Part shown: positions 7,160 to 16,298 of the stretch, in pieces
How positions within the stretch are numbered: position 1 is the first letter of the stretch
Layout of the letters: each line of letters starts with the position of its first letter
Assembly (NCBI GenBank): GCA_963728765.1
Contig: CAVSKX010000004.1
Location: 1 to 64,000, forward strand
Length of the DNA: 64,000 bases
Origin: AC-32 sp963728765
GTDB lineage: Bacteria; Actinomycetota; Thermoleophilia; Gaiellales; Gaiellaceae
Direction of reading: 5' to 3'
Position numbers and translations under genes: made by a program
The notes under the pieces: model-generated
Seen by the model: only the letters and a program-made list of their open reading frames with translations
What the model was told of the DNA's origin: nothing
The model's database searches: none

Positions 7160-7833
7160 GACCACGCCGAAACGTGGAGCCCGACCGCGCCCCGGTACCG
7201 CAGGCGCGAATCAACGAGATGATCCGTGCGCCGAGGGTGCGCCTGGTGGACGAGGACGGCTCTCAGATCGGCGTCAAGGACACCAACGAGGCGCGTGAGT
7301 ACGCGTGGGGCAAGAACCTCGACCTCGTCGAGGTCGCCGCGCAGGCCGATCCGCCCGTCGCGCGGGTGATGGACTACGGGAAGTACCGCTACGAGCAGGA
7401 GCAGAAGGCCAAGCTCGCCCGCAAGCACCAGGTGTCGGTACACGTCAAGGAGATCAAGCTCAGGCCGAAGATCGGAATCCACGATTACAACACCAAGAAG
7501 GGCCACGTCGTGCGCTTTCTCAACCAGCGCGCGAAGGTCAAGGTGACGATCATGTTCCGCGGCCGGGAGCAGAGCCACCCGGAGCGCGGGCGCGACCTGT
7601 TGATGCGGCTCGCCGAGGACGTGAAGGAGATCGGGCAGATAGAGTCCCCGCCGCTCCAGGACGGCCGGAACATGGTGATGGTGTTGGGTCCGACGAAGAA
7701 CGCCGGAGTCAAAAAAGATGCCGAAGCAGAAGACACACAGCGGAGCGAAGAAGCGGTTCAAGGTGACGGCCGGCGGGAAGCTCCTGCGCCGCCGCGCAAT
7801 GAAGAGTCACCTGCTCGAGAAGAAGTCGGCTAA
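7156..7833 (+). CDS. infC: translation initiation factor IF-3
   Basis: Binds the 30S subunit and polices initiator tRNA and start codon. The N domain (RINEMIRAPRVRLVDEDG..VMDYGKYRYEQEQK, residues 18-85) and C domain (VKEIKLRPKIGIHDYNTK..VKVTIMFRGRE..MVMVLGP, 97-179) are complete. The predicted 225 residues exceed the usual 170-180 because a charged tail of about 45 residues continues past the domain, its last 38 codons lying out of frame over rpmI. The TTG start at 7156 has no own Shine-Dalgarno and overlaps a mini-ORF stop; non-AUG starts on infC are a known autoregulatory device elsewhere, so the choice is plausible but unproven. GTG 7174 is the alternative. Confidence 0.93.
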   Translation: MRPRRNVEPDRAPVPQARINEMIRAPRVRLVDEDGSQIGVKDTNEAREYAWGKNLDLVEVAAQADPPVARVMDYGKYRYEQEQKAKLARKHQVSVHVKEIKLRPKIGIHDYNTKKGHVVRFLNQRAKVKVTIMFRGREQSHPERGRDLLMRLAEDVKEIGQIESPPLQDGRNMVMVLGPTKNAGVKKDAEAEDTQRSEEAVQGDGRREAPAPPRNEESPAREEVG

Positions 7834-7912
7834 GCGCAAGCGGCGCTTCCGCCGCCAACACGACGTCCACGAGTCGAACGTGCGCGAGGTCAAGAAGCTG
7901 CTGGGGAGGTAG
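7718..7912 (+). CDS. rpmI: 50S ribosomal protein L35
   Basis: A 64-residue, very basic L35 with the family opening MPKQKTHSGAKKRFKVTAGGK and RRRAMKSHLLEKKSAKRKR. A GGAG motif at 7705-7708 stands nine bases before the ATG, inside infC. The gene begins within the infC reading frame and the two overlap by 116 bases in different frames, which is unusual for this operon. It is followed three bases after its stop by rplT. Confidence 0.96.
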   Translation: MPKQKTHSGAKKRFKVTAGGKLLRRRAMKSHLLEKKSAKRKRRFRRQHDVHESNVREVKKLLGR

Positions 7913-7915
7913 GCC

Positions 7916-8275
7916 GTGCCGCGAGTCAAGCGATCCGTTCACGCGCGCAAGAAGCGCCGCAAGGTGCTCGAGCAGGCGCGCGGCTACTGGGGCCTCAAGC
8001 ACTCCAGCTACAAGCGCGCCAAGGAGCAGGTCGACAAGTCCCTCGTCTACGCCTACCGCGACCGCAAGAACCGGAAGCGGACGTTCAGGCGGCTGTGGAT
8101 CATGCGCATCAATGCGGCCGCGCGCCGCGAGGGGCTCTCGTACAACCAGCTGGTCTCGGGCCTCCGCAAGGCGGAGATCCCGCTCGACCGCAAGGTGCTG
8201 GCCGACCTCGCGGTGAGCGACCCCGAGGCGTTCGGCAAGATCGCGGCGCAGGCCAAGGCCGCGCTCGAGGCCTGA
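7916..8275 (+). CDS. rplT: 50S ribosomal protein L20
   Basis: A 119-residue L20, an early assembly protein of the large subunit and, in other bacteria, the repressor of this operon. Signature segments are MPRVKRSVHARKKRRKVLEQARGYWG, YAYRDRK.RKR.FR.LWI.RINAA and the C-terminal LSYNQLVSGLRKAEIPLDRKVLADLA. The start is GTG with an AGG-GG motif in the end of rpmI. Its TGA is part of a CTGA overlap with the next gene. Confidence 0.97.
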   Translation: MPRVKRSVHARKKRRKVLEQARGYWGLKHSSYKRAKEQVDKSLVYAYRDRKNRKRTFRRLWIMRINAAARREGLSYNQLVSGLRKAEIPLDRKVLADLAVSDPEAFGKIAAQAKAALEA

Positions 8276-9276
8276 GCTCCAGCACCGGCACACGGGGCCG
8301 CGAGGCGATCTTCCGCCGGCAGGCGGAGCAGTTCGAGGCCTCCGGCTCACCGGTCTACGCGCACCTCGCGCGGCGCTGCGCCTCGGAGCCGCTCGTGGAC
8401 GAGCTCGTCGAAGAGCTGCGCTGGGACATCCCGCTGCGGCTGTTCGGCGGCGTCCACTACCTCGAGCTCGCCGGCGTCGAGCCCTACGCGCTCTCGGGCG
8501 AGTGGAGCGACTTCCGCGCCGCGCTGGAGTCCCAGCGCGACTTTCTGGCCCGGTTCGTCCGCGAGCAGGGCGTGCAGACGAACGAGGTGCAGCGCTGCTT
8601 CGCGCTGCTACCGGCCTTCCTGACGCTCGCGCGCGACCACGGCGCCTCGACGCTCGACCTCGTCGAGCTCGGCCCGGCGGCCGGGTTGAACCTGCTCTGG
8701 GACCGCTACGCCTACCGGTACCGCGCGGGGCACTGGGGATCGTCGGAGCTGCTCCTGCAGGGCGTCGAGTACGCGCCGGTGCCGCGCGAGGTGCTCGCGC
8801 GCCGCGTCGAGGTTCGCCGGCGCGTGGGGATCGACCTCAACCCGATCGACGTCACGACCGAGGAAGGCGCGCGGCTGCTGCGGGCGTTCATCTGGCCCGG
8901 CCGCGTGGAGCGCGCGCAGCGGTTGCGGCAGGCGATCGGGATCCTGCGGCGCGAGCCGCCGACGCTGATCCGCGGCGACTACGTGGAGCTGCTGCGGTCC
9001 CTGCTCGCCGAGCGCGACGACGAGGCGCTGACGGTTGTCTTCCAGACCGCGTCGACCGGCTACATCGGAGCCGATCGGCGCGCTCAGCTGCGCGAGCTGC
9101 TCGAGGCCGCGGGGCGCGAGGGGCCGTTGGGGTGGGTCTCGACGCGGGCTGCCGAGGAGCTGGAGGAGAACCGCGACGACAGCTACGAGCTCGAGGTCGG
9201 GCTCTGGCCCGGCGGCGAGCGGCGCTTCCTGCTGCGCTGCGACTTCCACGGCAACTGGATCCGCTGGCGCATTTGA
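8272..9276 (+). CDS. DUF2332 family protein
   Basis: About 334 residues of the DUF2332 family, common in Actinobacteria and of unknown function. Recognisable parts are FRRQAEQFEASGSPVYAHLARRC at the N terminus, VQTNEVQRC, the glycine-rich ELGPAAGLNLLWDRY (resembling a nucleotide or SAM loop), RRVGIDLNPIDV and the C-terminal FLLRCDFHGNWIRWR. No ATG or GTG lies where the family begins: the conserved N terminus starts right after a CTG that overlaps the rplT stop as CTGA (8272-8275). A CTG start by coupling is my choice; ATG 8095 inside rplT or GTG 8395 are alternatives. The stop overlaps the next gene (TTGA). Confidence 0.8.
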   Translation: MSSSTGTRGREAIFRRQAEQFEASGSPVYAHLARRCASEPLVDELVEELRWDIPLRLFGGVHYLELAGVEPYALSGEWSDFRAALESQRDFLARFVREQGVQTNEVQRCFALLPAFLTLARDHGASTLDLVELGPAAGLNLLWDRYAYRYRAGHWGSSELLLQGVEYAPVPREVLARRVEVRRRVGIDLNPIDVTTEEGARLLRAFIWPGRVERAQRLRQAIGILRREPPTLIRGDYVELLRSLLAERDDEALTVVFQTASTGYIGADRRAQLRELLEAAGREGPLGWVSTRAAEELEENRDDSYELEVGLWPGGERRFLLRCDFHGNWIRWRI

Positions 9277-9977
9277 TCAGCTCACGCGACAACCCGAAGC
9301 TGAAGACGGTCCGCAAGCTCGGCTCGCGGCGGCAGCGCGAGAAGCTCGGGCTGTTCGTGGCGGAGGGCGAGGACCTCGTGGCCGCGGCGCTGGAGAACGG
9401 GTGGGAGCTCGAGTTCGCGCTCGTGGACGCGGCGCGGCCGCCGGTCCTGGCGCTCCGCGCCGAACCGGTCGCTTCGCAGCTGCTGGCGGAGATCTCGACG
9501 CTCGGCCATGCGCCGCGCGTCATCGGCGTCTTCCGCAGCGCGCGGCCTCAGCGCGAGCTGCCGCCGCTCGGGCTCGAGCTGTGGCGCGTCGGCGATCCCG
9601 GGAATGTCGGCACCCTCGCGCGGGCATGTGACGCGTTCGGCGCCTACCTCGCGCTCTCGCCGGGCTGTGCCGATCCGGCCGGGCCCAAGGCGTTGCGCGC
9701 GTCGGCGGGCTCGATCTTCCGGGTGCCATTGGCGGAGTTCTCGCCGGAGGGTGCGGTCGCGCTGGTCGCCCACGGCGCGCCGCCGCTCACGGAGCTCGAC
9801 CCGCTGTTGTCGCGCTTCGTGCTCGGCTCCGAGCGGGAGGGGCTGCCGGAGGACGTCGTCGCCGCCTGCGCCGCGAGCGCGACGATCCCGCTTCCCGGCC
9901 GCGCGGAGTCGCTGAACGTCGCCATGGCAGGCGCGATCGCGCTCTACGATTGGCGGCGCAGGCATGAATCCGGCTGA
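9273..9977 (+). CDS. TrmH/SpoU family RNA 2'-O-methyltransferase
   Basis: A 234-residue SPOUT enzyme that methylates ribose 2'-OH in rRNA or tRNA. The N-terminal substrate-binding part (ISSRDNPKLKTVRKLGSRRQREKLGLFVAEGEDLV) precedes the three SPOUT motifs: GDPGNVGTLARACDAFG (motif 1), VLGSEREGLP (motif 2) and IPLPGRAESLNVAMAGAIALYDWRR (motif 3), forming the knotted SAM site. The position between rplT and pheS is the conserved location for this gene. The TTG start at 9273 overlaps the DUF2332 stop as TTGA and matches the family start. It overlaps the following gene by 14 bases. Confidence 0.93.
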   Translation: MISSRDNPKLKTVRKLGSRRQREKLGLFVAEGEDLVAAALENGWELEFALVDAARPPVLALRAEPVASQLLAEISTLGHAPRVIGVFRSARPQRELPPLGLELWRVGDPGNVGTLARACDAFGAYLALSPGCADPAGPKALRASAGSIFRVPLAEFSPEGAVALVAHGAPPLTELDPLLSRFVLGSEREGLPEDVVAACAASATIPLPGRAESLNVAMAGAIALYDWRRRHESG

Positions 9978-10365
9978 GTGGATCGAGGGCTACCGGCGCG
10001 CGTGGGAAGAGCGCGACCCCGAGGCGGCCGTGGCGCTGTTCACGGAGGACGCTTCCTACCGCTCGTCACCGTTCCGGGAGCCGCCGAGCCTCGGGCACGA
10101 GGGCGTTTTCGCGTACTGGACCCGCGCGACGAGCTCGCAGGAGGACGTCCAAGTCGAGATGGGCGAGCCGCTCGTGAACGGGAACCACGCGGCGGTCGAG
10201 TGGTGGACGAGGATGCGGGCCGACGGCGAGGAGATCACGCTGGTCGGCTGTCTCCTGCTTCGCTTCGCACCCGACGGCCGCTGCGAGGATCTCCGTGAGT
10301 ACTGGAACTACGAGAGCGGCCGGCTGCCGCCTCACGAGGGCTGGGGAAGCTGGGCCCGTCGATAG
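9964..10365 (+). CDS. SnoaL/NTF2-like domain protein
   Basis: A 133-residue cone-shaped NTF2-like fold: WIEGYRRAWEERDPEAAVALFTEDASYRSSPF at the start, then HEGVFAYWTRA, and strands ending CLLLRFAPDGRCEDLREYWNYE. Members range from polyketide cyclases to ketosteroid isomerase-like and structural proteins, so the reaction is unknown. ATG 9964 lies inside the end of the methyltransferase gene, indicating coupling. Confidence 0.82.
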   Translation: MNPAEWIEGYRRAWEERDPEAAVALFTEDASYRSSPFREPPSLGHEGVFAYWTRATSSQEDVQVEMGEPLVNGNHAAVEWWTRMRADGEEITLVGCLLLRFAPDGRCEDLREYWNYESGRLPPHEGWGSWARR

Positions 10366-10366
10366 G

Positions 10367-10795
10367 ATGCCACCGATGCCGACGATCACAGGGGTCTGGA
10401 CCTCTCCAGGGCGCAACAGCGGGCGCTCCGTCGCGCACGAGCGGCGGCGCGCGACCGCGGGCGAAGGCCTCGAGGGCTGCGCGCACGCGAACCCGCCGAT
10501 GCGCGAGGTGCTCTTCGTCTCGGCCGACCACCTCGACTCGGTTGGCGTCGAGCCCGGCGCGATCCGCGAGAACCTCACCGTCGAGGGCGCCGACGTGCAG
10601 GAGTGGCCGATCGGCCAGCGCGTTCGGGTCGGCGGCGACGCGGTCTTCGAGATCACGATGGTGTGCGACCCGTGCGCGCGCATGGACGCGCTGCGCGACG
10701 GCCTGCGCGCCGAGCTCGAAGGCAAGCGCGGGATGCTGGCGAAGATCGTCGAGTCGGGCGAGGTCGCCGTCGGCGACCCGGTCGAGCTGCTCTAA
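10367..10795 (+). CDS. MOSC-domain protein
   Basis: A 142-residue protein with MOSC-like core segments GVEPGAIRENLTVEG, WPIGQRVRVGGDAVFEIT and a cysteine in MVCDPCARMDAL at the position where MOSC proteins bind sulfur or molybdenum-cofactor sulfur. Short stand-alone MOSC proteins are thought to act in sulfur transfer or reductive detoxification; the substrate here is unknown. ATG 10367 follows the previous stop by one base; ATG 10376 (MPTITGVW) is equally possible. Confidence 0.78.
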   Translation: MPPMPTITGVWTSPGRNSGRSVAHERRRATAGEGLEGCAHANPPMREVLFVSADHLDSVGVEPGAIRENLTVEGADVQEWPIGQRVRVGGDAVFEITMVCDPCARMDALRDGLRAELEGKRGMLAKIVESGEVAVGDPVELL

Positions 10796-10925
10796 CCCGT
10801 CCGTTTTTTCGGCCAGCGCAAGATCTGAGCCCGGCGCGGTTCGCCCGGAGGCTTGCATTCGTTCAGCGTGCTAGTAACGGCGACGTGCAGGTATTTCCTG
10901 CGCCGAAGCCGTCCCGAACAGCCAC

Positions 10926-10946
10926 GCCCGGGGACTGTCCCCGGGC
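10926..10946. repeat. REP-like palindrome, copy A
   Basis: GCCCGGGGAC (10926-10935), a single T, and GTCCCCGGGC (10937-10946) form a perfect 10-bp inverted repeat in the 164-base gap between the MOSC gene and the convergent methyltransferase. On the minus strand it reads CCATGCCCGGGGACAG, almost the same as a segment inside pheT (13960-13975), so it looks like a member of a dispersed palindromic repeat family. It may also serve as a bidirectional terminator. The rest of 10796-10959 contains a T6 run (10804-10809) and nothing else I can name. Confidence 0.6.
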
Positions 10947-10959
10947 ATGGCCGAAACGG

Positions 10960-11667
10960 TCAGGGCGGGCGGCGCGCGAGCCAGATCGTGTCTTCGCCGC
11001 CCTTCCAGGGACGGCGGTCGAACCACCCGTAACAGCCGACGATCTGGAAACCGGCCTGCTCGAGCAGCGAGCGCCATTCGTCGTTCGAGAGCCAGGCCAG
11101 CACCATGCTCGTCCTTCCGTTCTCTCCGCGCACCGACAGCCTGAGTCTCCGCGCCCGCGTGTCCCAGTCGGCCCGCTCGTAGATCCCGGGCTCGCGCTCG
11201 AGCCAGCGTCCGTGGGTCGAGGCGATGTCCGCCACGCTCGGAGCGAAGATGTCGAACACGAATCGGCCCCGCGGGAGCAGCAGCTCGTACGCCGCCCGCA
11301 GTGAGCGCAGCCGCGATTCGTCGTCGAGCAAGTGCAGGTACGAGCGGAAGGGGCACGTGACGAGCGCGACCCGCTCCTCCTCGACGGGCGGCGCTTCGAG
11401 CTCGCCGAGCCGCAGGTCGAGCCGGTCCGCAACTCCCGCGAGCTCCGCGCGTTCGCGGCAGACTTCGAGCATCCCCGGTGAGGAGTCGATGCCGATCACA
11501 CGCGCGCCCGCCGCAGCCGTGGGGATGGCGATCCGGCCGGTGCCGATGCCGAGCTCGACCACAGGTGAGTCCACCCGCAGGGCCTCGTCCACGTAGAACT
11601 GGACGTCCTCGGTGACGCTCACGCTCCACGGGTCATAGAGCCGCGCGATCGAGTCGTACAGGCTCAC
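10960..11667 (-). CDS. class I SAM-dependent methyltransferase (paralogue 2)
   Basis: A 235-residue Rossmann methyltransferase. Motif I is VVELGIGTGRIAIPTA (about residues 33-48), the acidic end of strand 2 is VIGIDSSPGML, and motif IV is ALVTCPFRSYLHLLDD. The substrate is unknown. The GTG start overlaps the stop of the upstream methyltransferase as GTGA (11667-11664), which fixes the start. It aligns along its whole length with its neighbour, including the unusual C-terminal F-DRRP-----E---W--RRP, so the pair arose by tandem duplication. Confidence 0.88.
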   Translation of the reverse strand: MSLYDSIARLYDPWSVSVTEDVQFYVDEALRVDSPVVELGIGTGRIAIPTAAAGARVIGIDSSPGMLEVCRERAELAGVADRLDLRLGELEAPPVEEERVALVTCPFRSYLHLLDDESRLRSLRAAYELLLPRGRFVFDIFAPSVADIASTHGRWLEREPGIYERADWDTRARRLRLSVRGENGRTSMVLAWLSNDEWRSLLEQAGFQIVGCYGWFDRRPWKGGEDTIWLARRPP

Positions 11668-12353
11668 GCCGGCCGGCGCGTTACCCACACGTACTCCCGG
11701 GACTCGTCGTCGAACGGCCGCCTGTCGAAGTCGCCGTAGAGCGCCTCGACCTCCAGGCCGGCCACGTCGATCAACCCGAGCCACTCGTTCTTCGTCGCCC
11801 ACCACAGCGACGAGGTGCCACCGCCGTCGAGCGTGATGTCGATCCGGTTGTCGCCGACGGCGTAGCGCAGCGAGTGGGGGACGGGCTCGTCCTGGGGCTC
11901 CCCGTCCAGCCTCGCCGCGATTGCGTGGTCGAACGCGAAGGCGTTCCAGGCAAAGCGCCCGCCCGGCCGCAGCGAGGCGGCGACGCGCTCGAAAACGCGG
12001 CGGCGGTCGGACCAGGTCGGCACGTGCAGCAGGCCTCGGAACGGGCAGTACACGAGGCCCGCAGGCTCGTCGAGCTCGAGGTCGCTCATGTCGCCCTCGC
12101 GGAGCTCGAGCTCGACTCCCGCCGCCGCGGCCCGCTCGCGCGCCTGCGCCAGCATCGCGGGGGACGTGTCGATCCCGAGCACCAGCCGACCAGTCGCCTC
12201 GGCTACCGGGATCGCGACGCGCCCGCTGCCGACGGCCAGCTCGACCAGCGGGCCCTCCGTCTGGCGCGCTAGCTCGACGTAGAACGGAACGTCCTCCGTC
12301 ATCTCGGCCGACCACTCGTCGTAGCGGTCGGCGAAGCGCTCGTCCCAGCTCAT
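11664..12353 (-). CDS. class I SAM-dependent methyltransferase (paralogue 1)
   Basis: A 229-residue paralogue of the following gene: MSWDERFADRYDEWSAEMTEDVPFYVELA, motif I LVELAVGSGRVAIPVA, LVLGIDTSPAMLAQARERA, GLVYCPFRGLLHVPTWSDRR, FAWNAFAFDH, and the shared end GDFDRRPFDDESREYVWVTRRP. ATG 12353 fits the similarity boundary. Only 35 bases separate it from the divergent pheS start, so the promoters of both must overlap. Confidence 0.88.
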   Translation of the reverse strand: MSWDERFADRYDEWSAEMTEDVPFYVELARQTEGPLVELAVGSGRVAIPVAEATGRLVLGIDTSPAMLAQARERAAAAGVELELREGDMSDLELDEPAGLVYCPFRGLLHVPTWSDRRRVFERVAASLRPGGRFAWNAFAFDHAIAARLDGEPQDEPVPHSLRYAVGDNRIDITLDGGGTSSLWWATKNEWLGLIDVAGLEVEALYGDFDRRPFDDESREYVWVTRRPA

Positions 12354-12388
12354 CTCCCGCACGATGCTACGACCGATACAGTCGCCGC

Positions 12389-13383
<995 letters not shown>

Positions 13384-13384
<1 letters not shown>

Positions 13385-15666
13385 TGCGCGTCCCGGTTTC
13401 GTGGCTCAGGGACTACGTCCCGGTCGAGATGGCGCTGCCGGAGCTGGCGGAGCGGCTGTCGATCTCGAGCGCCGAAGTGGAGGGGATCGAGCGGCGCGGC
13501 GTTCCCGACGAGGACGGCAACCTCGGGCTCTTCCGCATCGGGCGCGTGCTGGAGGCAGAGAAGCACCCGAACGCCGACCGGCTGCAGCTGTGCCGGGTCG
13601 ACGTGGGGGAGGGGGAGCCGCGGCAGATCGTGTGCGGCGCCTGGAACTTCGCCGCGGGGGCGACGGTGGCCGTGGCGCTTCCGGGCGCGCGCCTGCCCGG
13701 CGGGCTGCAGCTCGAGCAGCGCAAGGTGCGCGGCGAGCTCTCCGACGGGATGATCCTCGCCGAGGACGAGGTCGAGCTCGGCACCGACCATTCCGGGATC
13801 ATGGTGCTCCCGGAGGCAGAGCCGGGGACGCCGCTCTCGGATGTGCTGCCCCTCGTCGAGGACGTCCTGCTGGTCGAGTCGACGGGAAACCGGCCCGACC
13901 TGCTGTCCGTCTACGGCGTGGCGCGCGAGGTCGCGGCGCTCTACGACCTCGAGCTGCAGCCATGTCCGGGGACAGACCCCGGCCCTGTCCCGGAGGAACA
14001 GGTCGAGATCGAGGTTCGGGACTTCGAGCGCTGCCCTCGGTACATCGGCCGTGTCTTCCGCGACGTGCAGGTGGGCCCGTCCCCCGTGTGGTTGCGCGCG
14101 CGCTTGACGAACGCCGGAATGCGGCCGATCTCCAATGTCGTCGACGTGACGAACTACGTGATGCTCGCGCTGGGGAACCCGCTGCACGCGTTCGACCTCG
14201 CGAAGCTCCACGGCGGGCGGATCGTGGTGCGTCTCGCCGAGCCGGCCGAGACGATCCGAACGCTCGACGGTGTCGACCGCGAGCTCGAGCCGGACGACCT
14301 GATGATCGCCGACGCCGACCGCTCGGTGGCGCTGGCCGGGATCATGGGCGGCGAGGAGACCGAGATCGGCAAGGGCACTACGGAAGTCCTGCTCGAGGCG
14401 GCGAACTTCGAGCCGACCGGGATCTTCCGCACCTCCGAGCGCCTGCGCCTGCGCACCGAGGGCTCCAACCGCTGGGAGAAGGGCGTCGACCCGTACCTCG
14501 CGGAACCGGCGGCGCGCCTGGCGACCGAGCTGATCGTCCAGACAACGGGCGCCACCTGGACGGGCCACGTCGACGTGCAGGATGGCCTGCCGGAACGGCC
14601 GGTGATCCGCTTCCGGCCCGAGCGCGCCGACGAGCTCATCGGCCTCACCACGCCGCCGGGCGAACAGGTCTCGTGGCTCGAGCGCCTCGGCTTCGAGTCT
14701 CGCGACGGCGAGCTGGTAACGCCGACCTGGCGCGCCCGCGACGTGACGCGCGAGGTCGACGTGATCGAGGAGGTCTCCCGCGAGCAGCTCGGGGCAGTGC
14801 CGTTCACGCTGCCGATGCGCCGCGAGATGTTCGGCGCGCTCACGCCCGTCCAGCGGCTGCGCCGCAGGATCGAGAACCTGCTCGTCGGGCTGGGCCTCAC
14901 CGAGACATACACCCCCTCGCTGCGTCACGACGACGCGAGCCCGCAGGCGTGGCGCCTCCCGGAGCCGATCTCGGCCGAGTTCGCCGTGCTGCGGACGAGC
15001 CTGCTCCCGAGCCTGGTCGAGGCGGCCGCCCGCAACGTCGAGCTCGGCGCCGAGCGCGTGGGGCTGTTCGAGGTCGCCCGCGTCTACCTCCCGGACGGTG
15101 AGCTCCCAACCGAGGAGACGCACGTCGCGGCGATCGTCGACGGCGGCTGGGGCCGCGCGAAAGGGATCGTCGACACGCTCTACTCGGCGCTGAAGGCGGA
15201 GCCGGCCTTCGAGCGCGCCGAGCACGGCCTGCTGCACCCCGGCAAGTCCGCCGCCACGGCCGCCGGAGTCGTCGGCGAGCTGCACCCGGGCGTCCTCGAC
15301 GGCGTCTGGGGCGCCTTCGAGCTCGATCTACGGAAGCTGCTCGAGATCGCGCGCGAGGAAGTGCGCTACGCAGACGTCGTCTCGTTCCCCGCGGTGCGGC
15401 AGGACCTCGCGTTCATCGTCCCAGAGGACGTGCCCGCGGCCGACCTGGTCGCGGCCGCGCGCGAGGCTGCGGGCGCGGAGCTGCGCGACATGCGGCCCTT
15501 CGACGTCTACCACGGAGAGCAGGTGGGGGAGGGGCGCAAGTCGATCGCCTTCGCGGTCAGCTTCCAGTCGCCGGAGCGGACGCTGACCGACGAGGACGCG
15601 GCCGAGCTGCGCGAGCGCATCGTCGCCGCTCTCGGCGAGCGGTTCGGCGCCGAACTGCGCGCCTAG
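13384..15666 (+). CDS. pheT: phenylalanine--tRNA ligase beta subunit
   Basis: Beta subunit (760 residues) with the usual domain series: N-terminal tRNA-binding OB domain (about 40-150, GRVLEAEKHPNADRLQLCRVDVG), B3/B4 editing domains (VFRDVQVGPSPVWLRARLTNAGMRPISNVVDVTNYV), B5 (PERADELIGLTTPPGEQVSWLERLGF), the class II-like B6/B7 core and the C-terminal ferredoxin-like anticodon domain (FPAVRQDLAFIVPEDVPAADLV). ATG 13384 overlaps the pheS TGA by one base. Codons for PCPGTDPGPVPEE (about 193-205) coincide with a REP-like palindrome, apparently an in-frame insertion into a linker. Confidence 0.96.
13960..13994. repeat. REP-like palindrome, copy B, inside pheT
   Basis: CCATGTCCGGGGACAG at 13960-13975 continues to a CTGTCCCGGA at 13985-13994, giving nested palindromes (CCGGGG-ACAGA-CCCCGG and TCCGGGGACAG/CTGTCCCGGA). 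It matches the minus-strand reading of copy A at 10926-10946 across most of its length. It is translated as a Pro/Gly-rich linker in PheT, which tolerates it. Confidence 0.55.
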
Positions 15667-16076
15667 AGCATCTCGGGCGCGACCCGCGCGGCGAGCGCGG
15701 CCAGCACCTTGCTCTGGATCTCCGGCTGGTCCTTGAGCAGCCGGCGGAACGAGCGGTCGGTGATCACGAGCGCCCGCACGGGCGTGGTCGCGGTGACGGT
15801 CGCGGTCCGCGGCGTGTCCGACACCAGCGCGATCTCGCCGAAGAAGTCGCCGCCCGAGAGCAGGTTGATCCTGCGGCCGTCCTTCGTGACGTCGGCCTCG
15901 CCCTCGAGCAGGACGAAGAACTCGCGTCCGCGCTCGCCCTGGCGGGTCATCTCCTTGCCCTCGCGGAGGTCGATCTCGTCGGCGAGGTGCGCGATCTCCT
16001 CCAGCTCGCGCTTCGAGCAGTTCGCGAACAGCGGCGCGTGTTTGATCAGCTCGACCTTCTGGTTCCGGTGGAGCAC
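15663..16076 (-). CDS. cyclic-nucleotide-binding-domain protein (no HTH)
   Basis: A 137-residue stand-alone cNMP-binding fold: FANCSKRELEEIAHLADEIDLREGKEMTRQGERGREFFVLLEGEADV, then the phosphate-binding cassette GGDFFGEIALVSDTPRTATVTA (about 90-111). There is no DNA-binding domain after residue 130, so this is not a Crp/Fnr repressor; it may be a nucleotide-responsive adaptor. A GTG start at 16076 is preceded on this strand by TAGACT (16089-16084) and seven bases, indicating a leaderless transcript. It overlaps the end of pheT by four bases. The same domain recurs in the proteins at 28224 and 39059. Confidence 0.85.
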   Translation of the reverse strand: MLHRNQKVELIKHAPLFANCSKRELEEIAHLADEIDLREGKEMTRQGERGREFFVLLEGEADVTKDGRRINLLSGGDFFGEIALVSDTPRTATVTATTPVRALVITDRSFRRLLKDQPEIQSKVLAALAARVAPEML

Positions 16077-16087
16077 GGGGATGAGTC

Positions 16088-16211
16088 TAAGGCACCGACT
16101 CGGCGGTGCCGACCAGGAGAGGCCGTGCCGGCTTTGCCGGTGCGGCCGGTTAAGGCACCGACTCGGCGGTGCCGACCAGGAGAGGCCGTGCCGGCTTTGC
16201 CGGTGCGGCCG
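16088..16211. repeat. 61-bp perfect tandem direct repeat
   Basis: 16088-16148 and 16151-16211 are identical over 61 bases (period 63). Each unit holds two hairpins: GGCACCG...CGGTGCC, and an imperfect stem around GCCGGC-TTT-GCCGG. The first copy starts within the promoter of the cNMP gene; the second ends 87 bases before the cupredoxin start. No reading frame accounts for it. Together with the promoter this fills the gap 16077-16298. Confidence 0.9.
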
Positions 16212-16298
16212 TTCAAGCCTCTCACGACAACCGGCAAACCGAATCGACGTCTTATGCGGTATAGCTGGCGTGATGTCGATTTCGAGGAGGGTCTAACC

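Noticed and set aside
7711..7717. Programmed frameshift fusing IF3 to L35 at AAAAAAG
   Set aside because: L35 has its own ATG and a well-spaced GGAG; a fusion is not needed and has no precedent known to me. The A6 run is kept only as a note in the overlap finding.
16088..16211. AAGGCACCGACTCGGCGGTGCC in the tandem repeat recalls the 3' hairpin of Cas9 tracrRNA
   Set aside because: No cas gene or CRISPR repeat is present, the rest of a tracrRNA is missing, and a 7-bp GC hairpin is common by chance in this composition.
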